Of a DNA stretch of 64,000 nucleotides, positions 34,320 through 45,907 are shown piece after piece. The stretch lies in the NCBI GenBank assembly GCA_014529385.2, contig CM043971.1, positions 28,847,709 to 28,911,708 on the forward strand, in the 5' to 3' direction. The notes beneath the pieces were generated by a model. That model made no database searches. It had not been told where the DNA came from and saw nothing but the letters and a program-made list of their open reading frames with translations. This DNA comes from Adiantum capillus-veneris (taxonomy: Eukaryota; Streptophyta; Polypodiopsida; Polypodiales; Pteridaceae). How positions within the stretch are numbered: the stretch's first letter is position 1; each line of letters starts with the position of its first letter. Both the position numbers and the translations under genes were made by a program.

Positions 34320-35861
34320 GCATGCCATGCATGCAGAGGTGTAAGCCCTTCGTGACATTGACTGTCCAACAGATTGAGTCGAGACCAGAAGTGCCTTACA
34401 CAATCGAGCATGGATACAGCCGTTATGCTCGCACGTTGTTGATTTTCCAGGACTGTGTGCCAATGTCCTGGAGTTGAAGTCAACGACAAAATCTTGGCAC
34501 TGGGTAGAAGCCTTGCTTCGCATAGATTTTGTCAAAGCACTTTGCTGTGTACAATAGGCCATCTTTGCCAACTTAAAAGTTAAAATGTATAAAAACAAGA
34601 AAACTTGAAATTGTCTAACTTGGTCGTTGTGCTGTGGCGAGTTGTCTTAAGATTTTGAAAATAAAAGCTCGCTTAAATATGGCTCATAGCCATATTTGCT
34701 GCTTGAGGGAGGTAGCTACACCCTTGTGTGATTTAAAAACTTGCAGACATCTTGGCAGGTTTCCCTAAGTTCCTATGCTATTAACATACTCCAAATGTTG
34801 GAAAACGTGATGCAAAATGCTGAAAGGGAAGCCTTGCTTCACATAAGTACTCATGGAGTTCTGGTGCTCATAGCTAACATACTCTTGCTAGTTGACAATG
34901 GCATAGCAAAAGAAAGTCGACAGTGTCAAGCATTCACAAATAATCAACCTTGTTGAGTTGTAGAATGTGTTGAAAAGAAAAAAAGAAAAATACTTGGAAT
35001 AGATATGCCTCGTACCTCCTTGACTTGATTACGTAGATGGGTCCTTGCTCCACTAATGTCTTGAAAAACTTGTTGAATCATGCTTGCTAACTATGGGTGG
35101 ATCCTGTCATTGTCTGATTGCTTTAATGACAGACAACTGGCCTAGAAGTCAAGCCCAAGCAACGTGTTTGACAGCTTCTTGGAATGGAAGTTAATGATCG
35201 GCCTTGCCGAGTACTTTGACCATATAGATTTATTGTTCAAGCCATAGGCCTTCCCTGTACATGCATGTACTGCTAAAAAAAAAACACGTGTTTGCACTTA
35301 GTGTCGATCATACTGACACCTTGTAGACGTTTGTCCTTGACAAACATCTCGTGGAACAAGCTCCCCTTCCACCATAAGCAATGGTCTTGAAGCTCATGTT
35401 GCAATTTTTTTTGTAAACTTGGAATGAATGAGAAACATCAATTTCAAGTTTATAATACTTACCGGCCATCGAAAATGTCTATATTGCCATCTCCATCAGA
35501 TATGAAGTAGTCGTTGAATTGATAACTGCTACATGCATCATATGCATGAAAGTTTTGCAAATTGCAAACATGTTGTTGCAATTTGCCGCATGCCTTGCAT
35601 GCCGCATCCTAGCCGAAAATGCCTTGCCCTTCATAGTATTTGTTGATGCACTTCTCCCTTTTCCAGGGTTGCTTGTAATGTTGACTTCCCTCAATCCTTG
35701 ATAATGTTGACTTCCCTTTTCCAGGGTTGCTTGTAATGTTGACTTCCCTCAATCCTTGATATCTGTATTGATTTTGGCCTTACCTTGGCCAATCTTAAGT
35801 CATACGAAGGCTCCTGGATTGCTTTCAATTTTTTCGAGCCCCACTTGGCATGCCTTGCATG
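34320..35861 (-). repeat. Hairpin family in X
   Basis: Seen on the plus strand with the loop as CTT or CAT (AAG or ATG on the element's own strand): GCATGC-CAT-GCATGC (34320-34334), GAAGC-CTT-GCTTC (34507-34519 and 34828-34840), TCGGC-CTT-GCCGA (35198-35210), GCATGC-CTT-GCATGC (35588-35602) and CATGC-CTT-GCATG (35849-35861). All stems are perfect. The same arm sequences occur in Y on that element's sense strand. Confidence 0.7.
35649..35760. repeat. Tandem duplication of about 58 bp in X
   Basis: TCCCTTTTCCAGGGTTGC and CCCTCAATCCTTGAT both recur with no visible change between the copies, indicating a recent duplication. Confidence 0.9.
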
Positions 35862-36083
35862 AGTTGTGTGTTCGAGCTGCCATGGTGGTTGAATCGCCTT
35901 CTCCTCGGTAGGCTCAATCTGTGGCTACCTTATCGATGCCGACTATCCTCAACTGCATGTTCATCGAGGCATGCAAAAGCCCACTCCCAATCTTGAGGAC
36001 CAGGCCCTCCAAGAGGGATAGAGAGAGAGCAAGAGATACAACAAGGCATGCAAGGCCCCCTTTCTTCATAGCTCTCGCTCTGA

Positions 36084-36095
36084 GCTTTGATACAA
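36084..36095 (-). promoter_or_regulatory. X primer-binding site (degenerate)
   Basis: Minus strand TTGTATCAAAGC, two changes from TGGTATCAGAGC, one base from the LTR end at 36097. It identifies the adjacent LTR as the 5' one. Confidence 0.75.
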
Positions 36096-36096
36096 G

Positions 36097-36153
36097 TGAA
36101 AGGCAGAGGGGACTAGAACATGCTCATCACCACCCATCCATGCCCTATATAAG
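36097..36153 (-). mobile_element. X element 5' LTR, inner part
   Basis: The first 57 bp (plus-strand order) match 31132-31188, from TGAAAGGCAGAGG to CCTATATAAG. The LTR is then interrupted by the copia element and the B/C array and resumes at 55966. Confidence 0.88.
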
Positions 36154-36476
36154 TGTTGAGATGTCGAGCTCTACACCTTGAGCTGGCATCCACTACGGGT
36201 CTTGGCCGCTTACGACATTTACTCACTGGCGCGTTAGGTGAACGACACGGAGGATCTCTGCCAGTGATTCTACAGCTGGACTACACTTATAGTGCCAGCC
36301 TAGTACGCTTCTAGCGAGTTCACACTTAGTGACCGCATGTACATATGTGCTACTTTTTCACCTTTAGCACTTAGTCATTTTGTACTCTCTTTTCTGTGAA
36401 GAAGAAGAAGAAGCTTTCCATCTCTGTGTGCTATGTGCTTGTCTTGTGTAGCTCTCTTGCATCCTCATTCTTTACA
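36154..36476 (+). mobile_element. Copia element 5' LTR (323 bp)
   Basis: TGTTGAGATG to CTTTACA, TG...CA ends. By hand it differs from the 3' LTR (41052-41374) at 7 of 323 positions with no length change, about 2%. The five-base flanks ATAAG (36149-36153) and ATAAG (41375-41379) are a perfect target duplication. Confidence 0.97.
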
Positions 36477-36488
36477 TGGTATCAGAGC
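36477..36488 (+). promoter_or_regulatory. Copia primer-binding site (initiator tRNA-Met)
   Basis: Perfect TGGTATCAGAGC directly abutting the LTR. Confidence 0.95.
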
Positions 36489-36730
36489 CTGGTGCAGGCA
36501 AGAGAGGCTAAGAGAGCAAGAGCATCACAATCCCTTCGTTTTTCGCACAAGTTTCTGAACAGGTCTCCAAAGTGCAGTATACAGAGATTTACTGTACAAG
36601 TACAGTGGTTGTGAAACGCTTGATTGTGGACACTCGTTGAGTGTAGAAAGCGTTACAGGAACCACGATAGCAGGTTCAGCAGATTTGCAAGTTTTTGCAG
36701 ATTGCAGCTATTTTGTCTTAGTGCTTCAAG

Positions 36731-36913
36731 ATGTCTGACGGTTTCAGTCAGATTGTTACTGAGAAGCTTGAGAAAAATAACTACCCTGCATGGAAGTTCA
36801 GAATAACAAATTTCCTAAAAGGAAAAGGTTATTGGGACTATGTAGAAGGAGACAATGAAAAGGAACCAGAGATTCCCGAGGCAAATGCTATAGCAGAACA
36901 AAGGAAGCTTTGA
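36731..36913 (+). pseudogene. gag: Copia gag N-terminus, ended by a frameshift
   Basis: Starts at ATG 36731 (MSDGFSQIVTEKLEKNNYPA), the start typical of plant copia Gag with a conserved NYxxWKFR block at its N-terminus. At about 36905-36910 the frame shifts: reading QRKL-stop instead of an expected QRKALRDW, consistent with loss of one base. The downstream frame resumes immediately. Confidence 0.9.
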
Positions 36914-38937
36914 GGGACTGGCAACAAGGCCAGAGCAAAGTGATGTATTGGCTTTCTATGAGCATCACAGATGGCATGATGGGCTATCTACAGGATGCTG
37001 AAACCCCCGCCATTGCATGGAAAAACTTAGGCAGAGTGTTCGAGGTGAACACCAAGGCCAGGAAGCTTCAACTAAAGTCGGAGCTAAATCAGGTTAAGAG
37101 GAACAACCTCTCCATCAATGATTATGCTTTGAAGATCAAGAGTATCATTGAGGCTCTTGGATCTATTAAAGTGTCAGTGGAAGACGATGACATTGTCCGT
37201 GCATGCTTGGATGGTCTAGGAGATGAGTATGTACAATTTAGGTCTTCCATGAATACAAGAGACGACATCCCCGTGTTCCAAGATTTGATTTCTATGCTTA
37301 TTCTTGAGGAGAAGAACCTTGACACATCTTCTTCTCATGGCAGAAATAATTCTGAACAGGCCTTCTATTCTAACTCCAACAGAGGTAGAGGTAGAGGTCG
37401 TGGTCGAGGCCCAAGGGGTTGCAGGGGCCAATTTCTGGAAGGTCAATCAAATCAAAACAATACAGGTGGCAGGGGAAACCAGTCTCAAGGCAGGGGGAGT
37501 CAAAGAGGTCGTGGTGCAGGATCAAGCAGGCAGCAACATCCTCCAGATAGTAGAGAATGTTGGACTTGTGGTGAAAGAGGTCACATGTCACGTGACTGTC
37601 CAAAGGGAAAAGCAAGTAGAAAGAGAGAACAGGGCAACTATGCATCTACTAGCAGAGATGCAGATGACAGCAAAAATGAGCGCATGTTTGTTATGCAACA
37701 TGTAATGAATACAATGACTGCAGAGAATTCCACCCAAGATGATGTTTGGTATGTGGATTCAGGTGCCTCTAATCACATGACGTCTCGTGGAGAGTGGTTT
37801 AGAGATATGTGCAAACCAGATGTGTCAGGCTATGTGCAGACAGGAGATGACACAGCTCACCCCATTGCTCATGTAGGGGACATACCTCTAAATACGAAGA
37901 GTGGGAAATCAAAGTACTTAGCAGATGTACTTCATGTCCCAAACATTACAAAGAATCTTGTTTCTGTTGGACAAATGGTTGAGCAGGGTTTGCAGGTTCG
38001 CTTCAATCCAAATGGTTGTTATGTAGAAGATTTCCAAAATGGCTGTAAGCTGATCACAGAGGGCAAATTTGTGGGCAGAATGTTTACGCTGAATGTAGAC
38101 ATGCCTGAGGTAAAAGCTGCATTATTTGCACAGGGCACAGGTGTTGTGGCTGATGTTGACATTTGGCACAAACGCATTGGCCATGTCAATGAGCAGAGAT
38201 TGCGCAGCATGCAATCAAAACAGATTGTAAAAGGTTTGCCCAAATTCAAGGTGGATGGTATGCATAAAGTGTGTGCAGCATGCCAGTTTGGAAAACAGTC
38301 AAAGGGCTCATTTCCACATGAGCGCAATGTATGTAAAAGGCCACTTGAGGTGGTGCACACAGATGTTTGGGGTCCAACCGATACTGCAAGTATACATGGT
38401 TGCAGGTATTACGTCTCTTTCATTGATGACCATACAAGGAAAGTATGGGTCTACTTCATGCGTAACAAAAGTGAAGTGTTTGGTCACTTTCAAGACTTCA
38501 AAGTCATGATTGAGAAGGAGACAGATATGCAAATCAAGACATTGAGGTCAGATGGAGGGGGAGAGTACTTCTCCAATGATTTTTCAGATTTTCTGCGAAT
38601 GCATGGTATACACAGGCAGTTTACATGCAGATATACTCCACAGCAGAATGGGGTCGCAGAAAGGAAAAACAGGCACATTTCAGAGGTTGCATGTGCATTG
38701 ATGAATGAGAAGAACATGCCTCATCATTTCTGGGCTGAAGCTGTAAATACAGCTGTGTACATTATGAACAGGACACCTACAGCTGCGGTGCATGATGTAA
38801 CACCTGAGGAAAAGTTTACAGGTACAAAGCCTGATTTGGCACACTTGAAAGTGTTTGGCTGCATAGCTTACGTGCATGTACCAGATGAGTTGCGTAGGAA
38901 ATTGGATCCTAAAGCAGAGAAATGTATTCTTGTGTGA
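36910..38937 (+). pseudogene. gag-pro-int: Copia gag, protease and integrase
   Basis: A 675-codon frame following the frameshift; it starts at TTG, so it is a continuation and not an independent gene. Order: Gag (MSITDGMMGYLQDAETP to MLILEEKNL), an RG-rich basic stretch, zinc knuckle CWTCGERGHMSRDC, protease WYVDSGASNHM, the GAG-pre-integrase HHCC region (HKRIGHVNEQRL to CAACQFG), and the integrase core with D in VHTDVWGP, D in RSDGGGEY and E in PQQNGVAERKN. The integrase-before-RT order defines Ty1/copia. It ends at TGA 38935-38937, where VxGYS of the family suggests a GGA codon was lost. Confidence 0.95.
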
Positions 38938-39894
38938 TATTCCCTTGAACAAAAGGGGTACAGGTGCTACAATCCTACTACACGAGAATTACGAGTGAGC
39001 AGAGATGTAGTCTTTGATGAGATGAGCAACTGGTACAGTAATGCACATGGCACTATTGGGGCTGATGTAAAAGATGATGTGGTTGTACAAAATGTGAGGC
39101 CACAGTCACAGGTTTTGAGTGGACCACAAGAGTCCTCTTCTCGTGGCTCTGTTGAGAAACCATGGAATGGTAGACTAGGTACGTAGGTTACTCCACCAAC
39201 AGGTACAGGGAATGTATCACGAAAAGGAAAGGAAAAGGTTAATGAACCTCCCTTTATGGTTGATGCATCATCAGGTTTTTCACATGTAGACATGGATTCA
39301 GATGGTTCTGAACAAAGTCTTGATGAGGAATTTGGAATTCCGGCTGTCAGGACACCTGGTGTAAGGAAAGTACAAGAAGATGCTAGAGGGCAAAGGAGTG
39401 ACCCAGGACCGCACAGATCTAATAGAGTCATAAATCCAGTTCAGAAATTGACTTATGATGGGTATCTAGCGCATCACCAAGCCTACATGGCTAAGGTGAT
39501 ACAGGATGTGGAGCCCACATGTTTTGAGGATGCAGTTGGAAATGTGCATTGGGATGATGCAATGAATGAAGAGATGGCTGCATTGGAAGCAAATGACACA
39601 TGGGAGTTGGTGCCATTGCCAAGTGGCAAGAAAGCTATTGGCTGTAAATGGGTGTATAAAACCAAGCATAAGGCTGATGGTAACATTGAGCGTCACAAGG
39701 CAAGGCTGGTCGCAAAGGGTTATGCACAGACGTATGGCATAGACTATGAGGAGACCTTTGCTCCAGTGGCAAAGATGACGACAGTGAGAGCTGTCATAGC
39801 AGTGGCTGCATCTAGAGGATGGATTATGCATCAAATGGATGTAAAGAATGCCTTCTTGAATGGTGAGTTGCAAGAGGAAGTGTATATGGATTAG
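38938..39894 (+). pseudogene. pol: Copia integrase C-terminus and start of reverse transcriptase
   Basis: Same frame as the preceding segment. YSLEQKGYRCYNP and RVSRDVVFDE are the usual integrase-to-RT linker, followed by a TAG (39184-39186). The second part (39187-39894) holds the RT start: [45 protein letters not shown] and [13 protein letters not shown]. It ends at TAG 39892-39894, within the YMDQPPGY block, where CAG became TAG. Confidence 0.93.
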
Positions 39895-41079
39895 CCACCT
39901 GGTTATGTCGATCCAGGTTACCCAGATTATGTATGCAGAATTCTCAAAGCTTTGTATGGTTTGAAGCAGGGCTCTAGAGCATGGTATGACAGGATTGCCA
40001 AGTATCTTGTCAGTATTGGTTTTAGGAGAGCTCATGCTGATCATTCACTCTATGTACGTGAGAGTGATGTGGGGATTGTGGTCATTACCATATATGTAGA
40101 TGACCTTATTATTGTTGGTGACAATGCTATGGAGATTGACCATGTGAAGGGTCTTCTCAAACAGGAGTTTGAAATGAAAGATTTAGGCGAGTTGCGCTAC
40201 TTTCTTGGCATTGAAGTGATCAGGACTCCAGAGGGTGTATGGCTATCACAGAGACAGTATGCTTTGGACATGTTGTCAAAGTATGGTATGGCTGATTGTA
40301 AGCCAATTTCTATTCCCTTGGATGTGAATGCAAAGCTGAGTGGAGAGAAGGGTGATGTTGTTGAGGATGTCAACATGTACAGGAAGATTGTGGGTAGTCT
40401 AATCTACTTGACTATCACGAGGCCAGACTTGAGCTACACAGTAGGCTTGGAGAGTCAGTTCATGCAACTTCCGAGGAAGCCACATTTGGATGGAGTACGA
40501 CGCACACTTAGGTATGTGCAAGGTACTCTTGACTACGCATTGTTCTATGCAGCAGATGCACCATTAGCATTGTATGGGTATACAGATGCAGATTGGGCAG
40601 GTAGCATTGTTGATAGGAGATCTACGAGTGGCTTCATGTTCTCTTTTGGGAGTGCTGCTGTTACTTGGAGCAGCAAAAAGCAACCTACGGTTGCTTTATC
40701 GAGCACAGAGGCCGAGTACAGAGGTGCAGCAGTTGCGGCGTGCGAGGTAGCTTGGCTACGCACATTACTTGAGGACTTGGGAGTGCAGGTGGACCAGCAG
40801 ATTTTCATCCATTGTGACAACCTCAGCAGCATGCAGTTGGCTAGGAACCCAGTGTTCCATGCCAGGACCAAACACATAGAGGTCCATTACCACTACGTTC
40901 GAGAGAGAGTGTTGGCGGGCGACATCAACTTGGTCTACGTCAGCACAAAGGAGCAGATAGCGGATATCTTTACCAAGGCCCTCGAAGCTGAGAAGCTTCG
41001 ACGTTTCCGGACTATGCTTGGACTCTGCGACATGCAGAGCTCGAGGGGGAGTGTTGAGATGTCGAGCTCTACACCTTGA
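39895..41079 (+). pseudogene. pol: Copia reverse transcriptase (C-terminal part) and RNase H
   Basis: Same frame. The RT palm contains YGLKQGSRAWYD and the catalytic YVDDLIIVGD. RNase H follows, with YTDADWAGS (first acidic residue), SSTEAEYRGAAVA, and SMQLARNPVFHARTKHIEV near the end. The frame closes at 41079 inside the 3' LTR, which is normal for copia. Repairing the element would need one frameshift and three stops changed, so this copy cannot act alone. Confidence 0.95.
41043..41051 (+). promoter_or_regulatory. Copia polypurine tract
   Basis: GAGGGGGAG directly before TGTTGAGATG of the 3' LTR. Confidence 0.85.
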
Positions 41080-41374
41080 GCTGGCATCCACTACGGGTCT
41101 TGGCCGCTTACAGCATTTACTCACTGGCGCGTTAGGTGACCGACATGGAGGATCTCTGCCAGTGATTCTACAGCTGGACTACGCTTATAGTGCCAGCCTA
41201 GTACGCTTCTAGCGAGTTCACACTTAGTGACCGCATGTACATATGTGCTACTTTTTCAGCTTTAGCACTTAGTCATTTTGTACTCTCTTTTCTGTGAAGA
41301 AGAAGAAGAAGCTTTCCATCTCTGTGTGCTGTGTGCTTGTCTTGTGTAGCTCTCTTGCATCCTCATTCTTTACA
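41052..41374 (+). mobile_element. Copia element 3' LTR (323 bp)
   Basis: Matches the 5' LTR base for base except seven substitutions, mostly in a cluster 60-90 bp from the start. Followed by the target duplication ATAAG. Confidence 0.97.
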
Positions 41375-41380
41375 ATAAGT

Positions 41381-41768
41381 TGTAATGAAAATAGCCTATG
41401 AACTTTGAGAATAGTGGATTTAAGAGAATTAAGGTAATCCTTTTTTTGAGATCACTTTGAGAACATAGAGGGTGAATTTAATTGATGGTAGCAACATCAA
41501 CATAGTACTTAATTAACTTGGCATGAACAATACTTTTGCAAGAGAGAGAGTATTAGAGAACATGACAATAGATGAGGACCGGATTTACTGGGAGCCGGCG
41601 GTCCCCCCTTCAAAAGGCGTTTGTATTATAGATTCTCCCATCAAGAGAGACTTTGTTACAATACAATTTTTGTGTTCCTTGTGACCGCGGTGATGCTATA
41701 TAGATGGAAAGCTTCATGCATCAAGAGCTTAACATAAACTTGCAAAAAGCATTAACTATCCCAAGCCT
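41381..41768 (-). mobile_element. Truncated outer LTR of gypsy array B/C
   Basis: From TGTAATG it aligns with the first 380 or so bases (plus-strand order) of the LTRs at 46965 and 54025, then breaks at CCCAAGCCT and joins B internal sequence. A deletion of about 1.2 kb of LTR plus about 280 bp of the following spacer is implied by comparison with C. TAAGT before it (41376-41380) nearly matches TAAGC after the far LTR (55966-55970). Confidence 0.85.
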
Positions 41769-42235
41769 CTTAAATTTTGTGCACAATAAAAGAAAGAGAA
41801 TGAGTCTTTTAAGACAAAAATGTTGTTTATTTAAAATGCATTTTCATTTGCTTAGTCTAGTTTAGCATTGTAAGCATTGACAAGGTTCATATTATCCTTA
41901 AGCTAGGTTTCTTATCCATCTAGCATCTTTAAAAGGATAATTCTTAAACCTAACAAGAGATCATTGGATAATCTTACAGTTTCTTAGTACCTTGTCTTCT
42001 TGTGTTGAAGAATCAATTCGGCCTGCAACACCTCTTCTTGATCTTCGATTTCCAACGGGTCCTCCATTATTGGTTCTTTTTGTGGCTCTCCTTTGTAAGG
42101 CTAGAGTAGGCTCACATGGTTAACATTGTGAATGAGCCAATGGTTGGGCAGCTTTAATTGATAAGGCATCTCATTGATTGGCTTAAGAATTTAAAAAAGA
42201 CCATAGTATCTTTTTTCTAGTTTAGCATAATACTC
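41769..42235 (-). other. B 3' untranslated end of gypsy internal region
   Basis: Matches 48868-49330 of copy C nearly base for base (TTTGTGCACAATAAAAGAAAG onward). No ORF. The integrase tail should run through the part nearest 42235. Confidence 0.7.
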
Positions 42236-44460
42236 TTAGTGGCCCGTAAGAATCTTACCCATAGTATGCCTTAGATGAGCCTTGAGAAACTTTAGCAAGA
42301 CCCAATCATTTTTCTTAAAGGCTAAGGCTCTTTTGTGCTTATTAGCAGCTACCCTTTTTGCCTTTGCTGTAAGATGGATATAACCCCTTTTGCTCTTTGG
42401 AAAATATTCTTGTAAGTCTCGGCTATATTCATCAGCATCGAAGATCTTCCCATATACCTTAAGTAGTAGGGGACTCTTGGATCTTCCCTCTTTCACCTCA
42501 AAAGGTGCTTTCTTCAAAGAAGTATGTACACTGTCATTGTACGCATACTCTATAAGAGGTAGGTACTTCTCTCATTGAGAACGTTGATCTACTTCCATGA
42601 CATAGGCTTTTAGTAGATTCAAGAATCGCTAGATTAGTTATTTCACTTTGGTCATCCGTTTGTGGATGATAGGCCAAAAGAGAAATTTAATCTACTTCCT
42701 AGATTTTCAAAGAGACCCTTCTAGAGATTACCGGTCATTCTAGGATCTTTTTCCGACACTATGGATGTTGGCAAGCCATGATACTTGAAACTTTGAGATC
42801 TAGAGAGGGTTACCGTTGGATGTGCCTTAATAGTCTTTTTGACATGCATAGAGTGTGTTTCCTTGCTAAGCCTGTCGACTGAAACAATCCAATTTTCTTA
42901 CCTCGATCAAATTTCAATTTTGATACACCATGCATTTTGAAACATACTTTTGTATGTTTACTTTGCATGGTAGACCAAGAAAAATACATTTCTACTCCTT
43001 GAAGAGTAGATTATGGAATCCTTCTTTGCTCCATATAAGGAGAAGCATGGGATTCATACATGACTTTCTTATTGTATGGGTGAGTAACACATAGCCTAGT
43101 GTCGTTTGGAAGATAACCATCCTTCAAGGTGAATGGTTCTTTTCTTCTTCCCTAATGCAAAGACTGTAATTACCTACTTCAAGTCTTGGTCAGTAGCATA
43201 CTCATCTATCATAAAAGATAGATCATTGCAAGCTGCTATAGACACCACATTTACCCTTGGCCATTGTGAAAGTGCATCACCCACTTGATTGTGCTTGCCA
43301 ACAATGTGAGCAATATGAAATTTAAATTGTGAAAAAGAAAATTTTCCCTCCTCATTTGTTTGTCAAAAATCTTGGTTTTTGTCATGAAGTACTTGACACT
43401 TTGTGATCCATTTGTAGGATGAATGGAGCCCCGAAGAGATAGTCCTTCCATGTGTGTAGGGCATGTAGAATAGCTAGTAGCTCTTTCTCATAAATCCCCA
43501 AGACCTGTTCATCCGTATTGAGCCTTCGGCTCTCATATGCTATGGCATGCCCTTCTTGAAGCAAGACTGCTCCAAGGAAATCACCACAAGCATTACATTG
43601 GACTTCAAATGGCTTTGAGAGATCCAGAAGCATGAGGACAGGTTGAAAGGTAATCTTCTCGGTGAGCTTGTCAAAAGATTTTTCCTCCTTAGTAGTCCAT
43701 GAATACTTAATGTTCTTCTTTGTTAAGTCATGTAATGGTCCTGCTATTTGAGAAAACTTTTCTATGAAGCGTCTATAGTATGCACACATATCAATATAGC
43801 TTCTTAGCTCATGTAGATTCCTTGCATTAGACCATGCTTTTATTACCTCTAACTTCGATGGATCCATACGAATACCATCTTGAGAGATAATATGACCTAA
43901 GTGTTGAATCTCTTGAAGGGAAAATTTGCTTTTCTTTTGGTTGAGAAAAAGCTTGTTCTCCCTCAATGCTTTAAAAATCACTTGGAGATGTTGCTTGTGT
44001 TCCTCCAAGGACTTGGAGTAGATGATGATATCATCAAAGAACGCTCGCACTCCAGTGAACTTGTAGTAGGGTCTAAATATTTTCTCCATCAAACGATTGA
44101 ATGTGGCAGGTGCATTGGTCAATCCAAAAGACATGACTAGATATTCATAAATACCAAATGTTGTACGAAATGCGGTCTTTAGGATATCTTCCTCCACTAT
44201 CCTTATTTGATGATAGCTACTTTTGAGGTCAAACCTACTGAAGTAGGTAGAGCCTTGTAGCTTATCAAACAGATCTTCTATTCGATGTACGGGAAATCTG
44301 ATTTTGATAAGTGATATGGTTTAGTGCACGATTGTCCACACACATACGGTATGTACCATCTTTCTTTTACACTAAAAATATTGGAGAACAAAAGGGAGAG
44401 AAGCTAGGCCTCACCATCCCTTTGTCTACCAATTCTTGTACATGCCTCATAATCTCCTCT
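42236..44460 (-). pseudogene. pol: B gypsy pol relic
   Basis: Open pieces: RT and RNase H at 43382-44197 (271 codons, with [15 protein letters not shown], the FFDD motif and CNACGDFLGAV) and the integrase tail at 42236-42517 (GRSKSPLLLKVYGKIFDADE, NDWVLLKF). The catalytic block is preceded by two extra residues (GVRAFFDD) caused by a 6-bp insertion. The integrase core between is broken by many stops and frame changes, and its zinc finger is hard to follow. Related to A1 but clearly a separate copy. Confidence 0.88.
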
Positions 44461-45907
44461 TGTGGAGCTTGGGAAACTCAATAAGGAGGCTTGTTAGGTG
44501 GTGAGCTTCCTGATAGGAGCTCAATTTGATGGTCATCATCCCCTCGTTTTGGAGGTAAGTCCATAGGGATATCATCGATGAACACATCTTGGAATCCTTT
44601 TAAAAAGTTAGACAAGTCTAACTCTTCTTGATTCCTACCATTTTCACTTGATCAACCATTAGCGTCATTAGTGGATTCTTTGACAAAAATCATGTACGCA
44701 AAAATCGAGCTTTTCATTGATTTATCAAAAGCTGGTGGATTTACAAGTGGTATAGTACAAACAGACTCATTAGCATCTATATACATGTTCTTTCCCTTGT
44801 AGGTGAAGTATATTCTCCTTTTAGGGAACTTCATGTGCCAACCATGCGATCAAACCATGGCGCCCCTAGGATAGCATCCTCATGTTGGAGAGGAGAGATG
44901 AAAAAGTCTTCTTTGTGGACATAGCTTTGGACATGAAACCTCAACTTCCCAATCAAGGGAGTAACAGAGGCTTGCTGTCCCTTGAAAGCTGTGTCAGTCG
45001 TTACAATATCTCCCATCTCGAAAGTTTTAATACCCAACTTGGTGGCCAACTCCATTGATATGAAGTTGTGAGTAAATACAGGGTCAAGCAAGATGAAGGC
45101 ATCATGCTCCCTTAACTTTCCCCAAGCATAGGAGAGAGGTGATCCTTTGCAATGAGCATCCTCTTTTGGAGCTTCAATAGTGGAAGCTCTAGAAGTATCA
45201 TTGTGAGCATTTCTTTTGGGGCAAGAACAATAACCATGTCCTTGCTCCCCACACTTAAAACATTTGTGATCCTTGCAAAAAGTTTCAAGCTCTTCAGGAG
45301 AGAGTTTATTGTTGCCTTTGTAAACTCCTTTCTCCTTGGACCGACTGTTGTTGTTGTTGTTGCAATGGCCTTGGGAAGAATTTTGGGCATTAATTTTTCC
45401 CTTTGCATCACTTTTGTCTTTATTTTCCATGGGCTTGACATTATCTCTAGCCCCTTGTTGGAAATTGATCCGCAAAGCAACCATGGTATGGTGGATTACT
45501 TCGCTGATAGAACTAGGCCATTGAGAGTTGACATAGTCGGCCATCTCTTCATGTAATCCAACACAAAATTGATGATTTTGCTCCGCGAAGTCTATCTTTT
45601 GAAAGACAGTAGACTTGAGATGTAAATCCCAAAATTTGTCCATATATTTGTGAATAGACTCATGATAGAGAAGGCTCAAACTCTGCCATTTGGTGAGCAC
45701 TTTGTCCTTTGCATCGCTTGCAAGGAATTGGTTCATGATGGAAACTCGTAGAGTTTTCCATGTCTTTGGGGCTTCACCGTTGCCATGAAGGCTAGCCCAC
45801 CATTGACGAGCTGATTTTTGGAAGTGCATAGCTGCATGGTATAGCTTGGAGAAATCCGTGAAGCTCTCGTTTCCAAAGGCTGCATCAAATTGTTGGATGA
45901 AGGCCAA
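44461..45907 (-). pseudogene. gag-pro: B gypsy gag (C-terminal part) and protease relic
   Basis: The 44831-45907 frame has the capsid blocks (FIQQFDAAFGNESF, YHESIHKYMDKFWDL), zinc knuckle CFKCGEQGHGYCSC and a protease whose active site reads LLDPVFTHNFIS: the glycine-serine of A1 is replaced by valine-phenylalanine, so it is probably inactive. A frameshift after PWFDRM and a TGA after NDANG are shared exactly with copy C. Confidence 0.9.
44504..45121 (-). other. Gene-conversion tract, B side
   Basis: These 618 bp match 51587-52204 in copy C at all but about 7 positions with no indel. The adjoining 118 bp to the left differ at about 9 positions and the 340 bp to the right at about 32. Confidence 0.8.

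Larger units (their letters stand above)
31288..36083 (-). mobile_element. X element internal region, non-coding
   Basis: About 4.8 kb between polypurine tract and primer-binding site. No ORF over about 94 codons resembles gag or pol. It shares the LTR, tract and hairpin motifs with Y, so both are members of one non-coding LTR family. It contains a threefold repeat (31794-31925) and a 58-bp tandem duplication (35649-35760). It would depend on proteins from another element. Confidence 0.7.

Noticed and set aside
34320-35861. The hairpin series as a CRISPR array
   Set aside because: The motifs are 13-15 bp with variable stems and irregular spacing of tens to hundreds of bases, in a plant retroelement.
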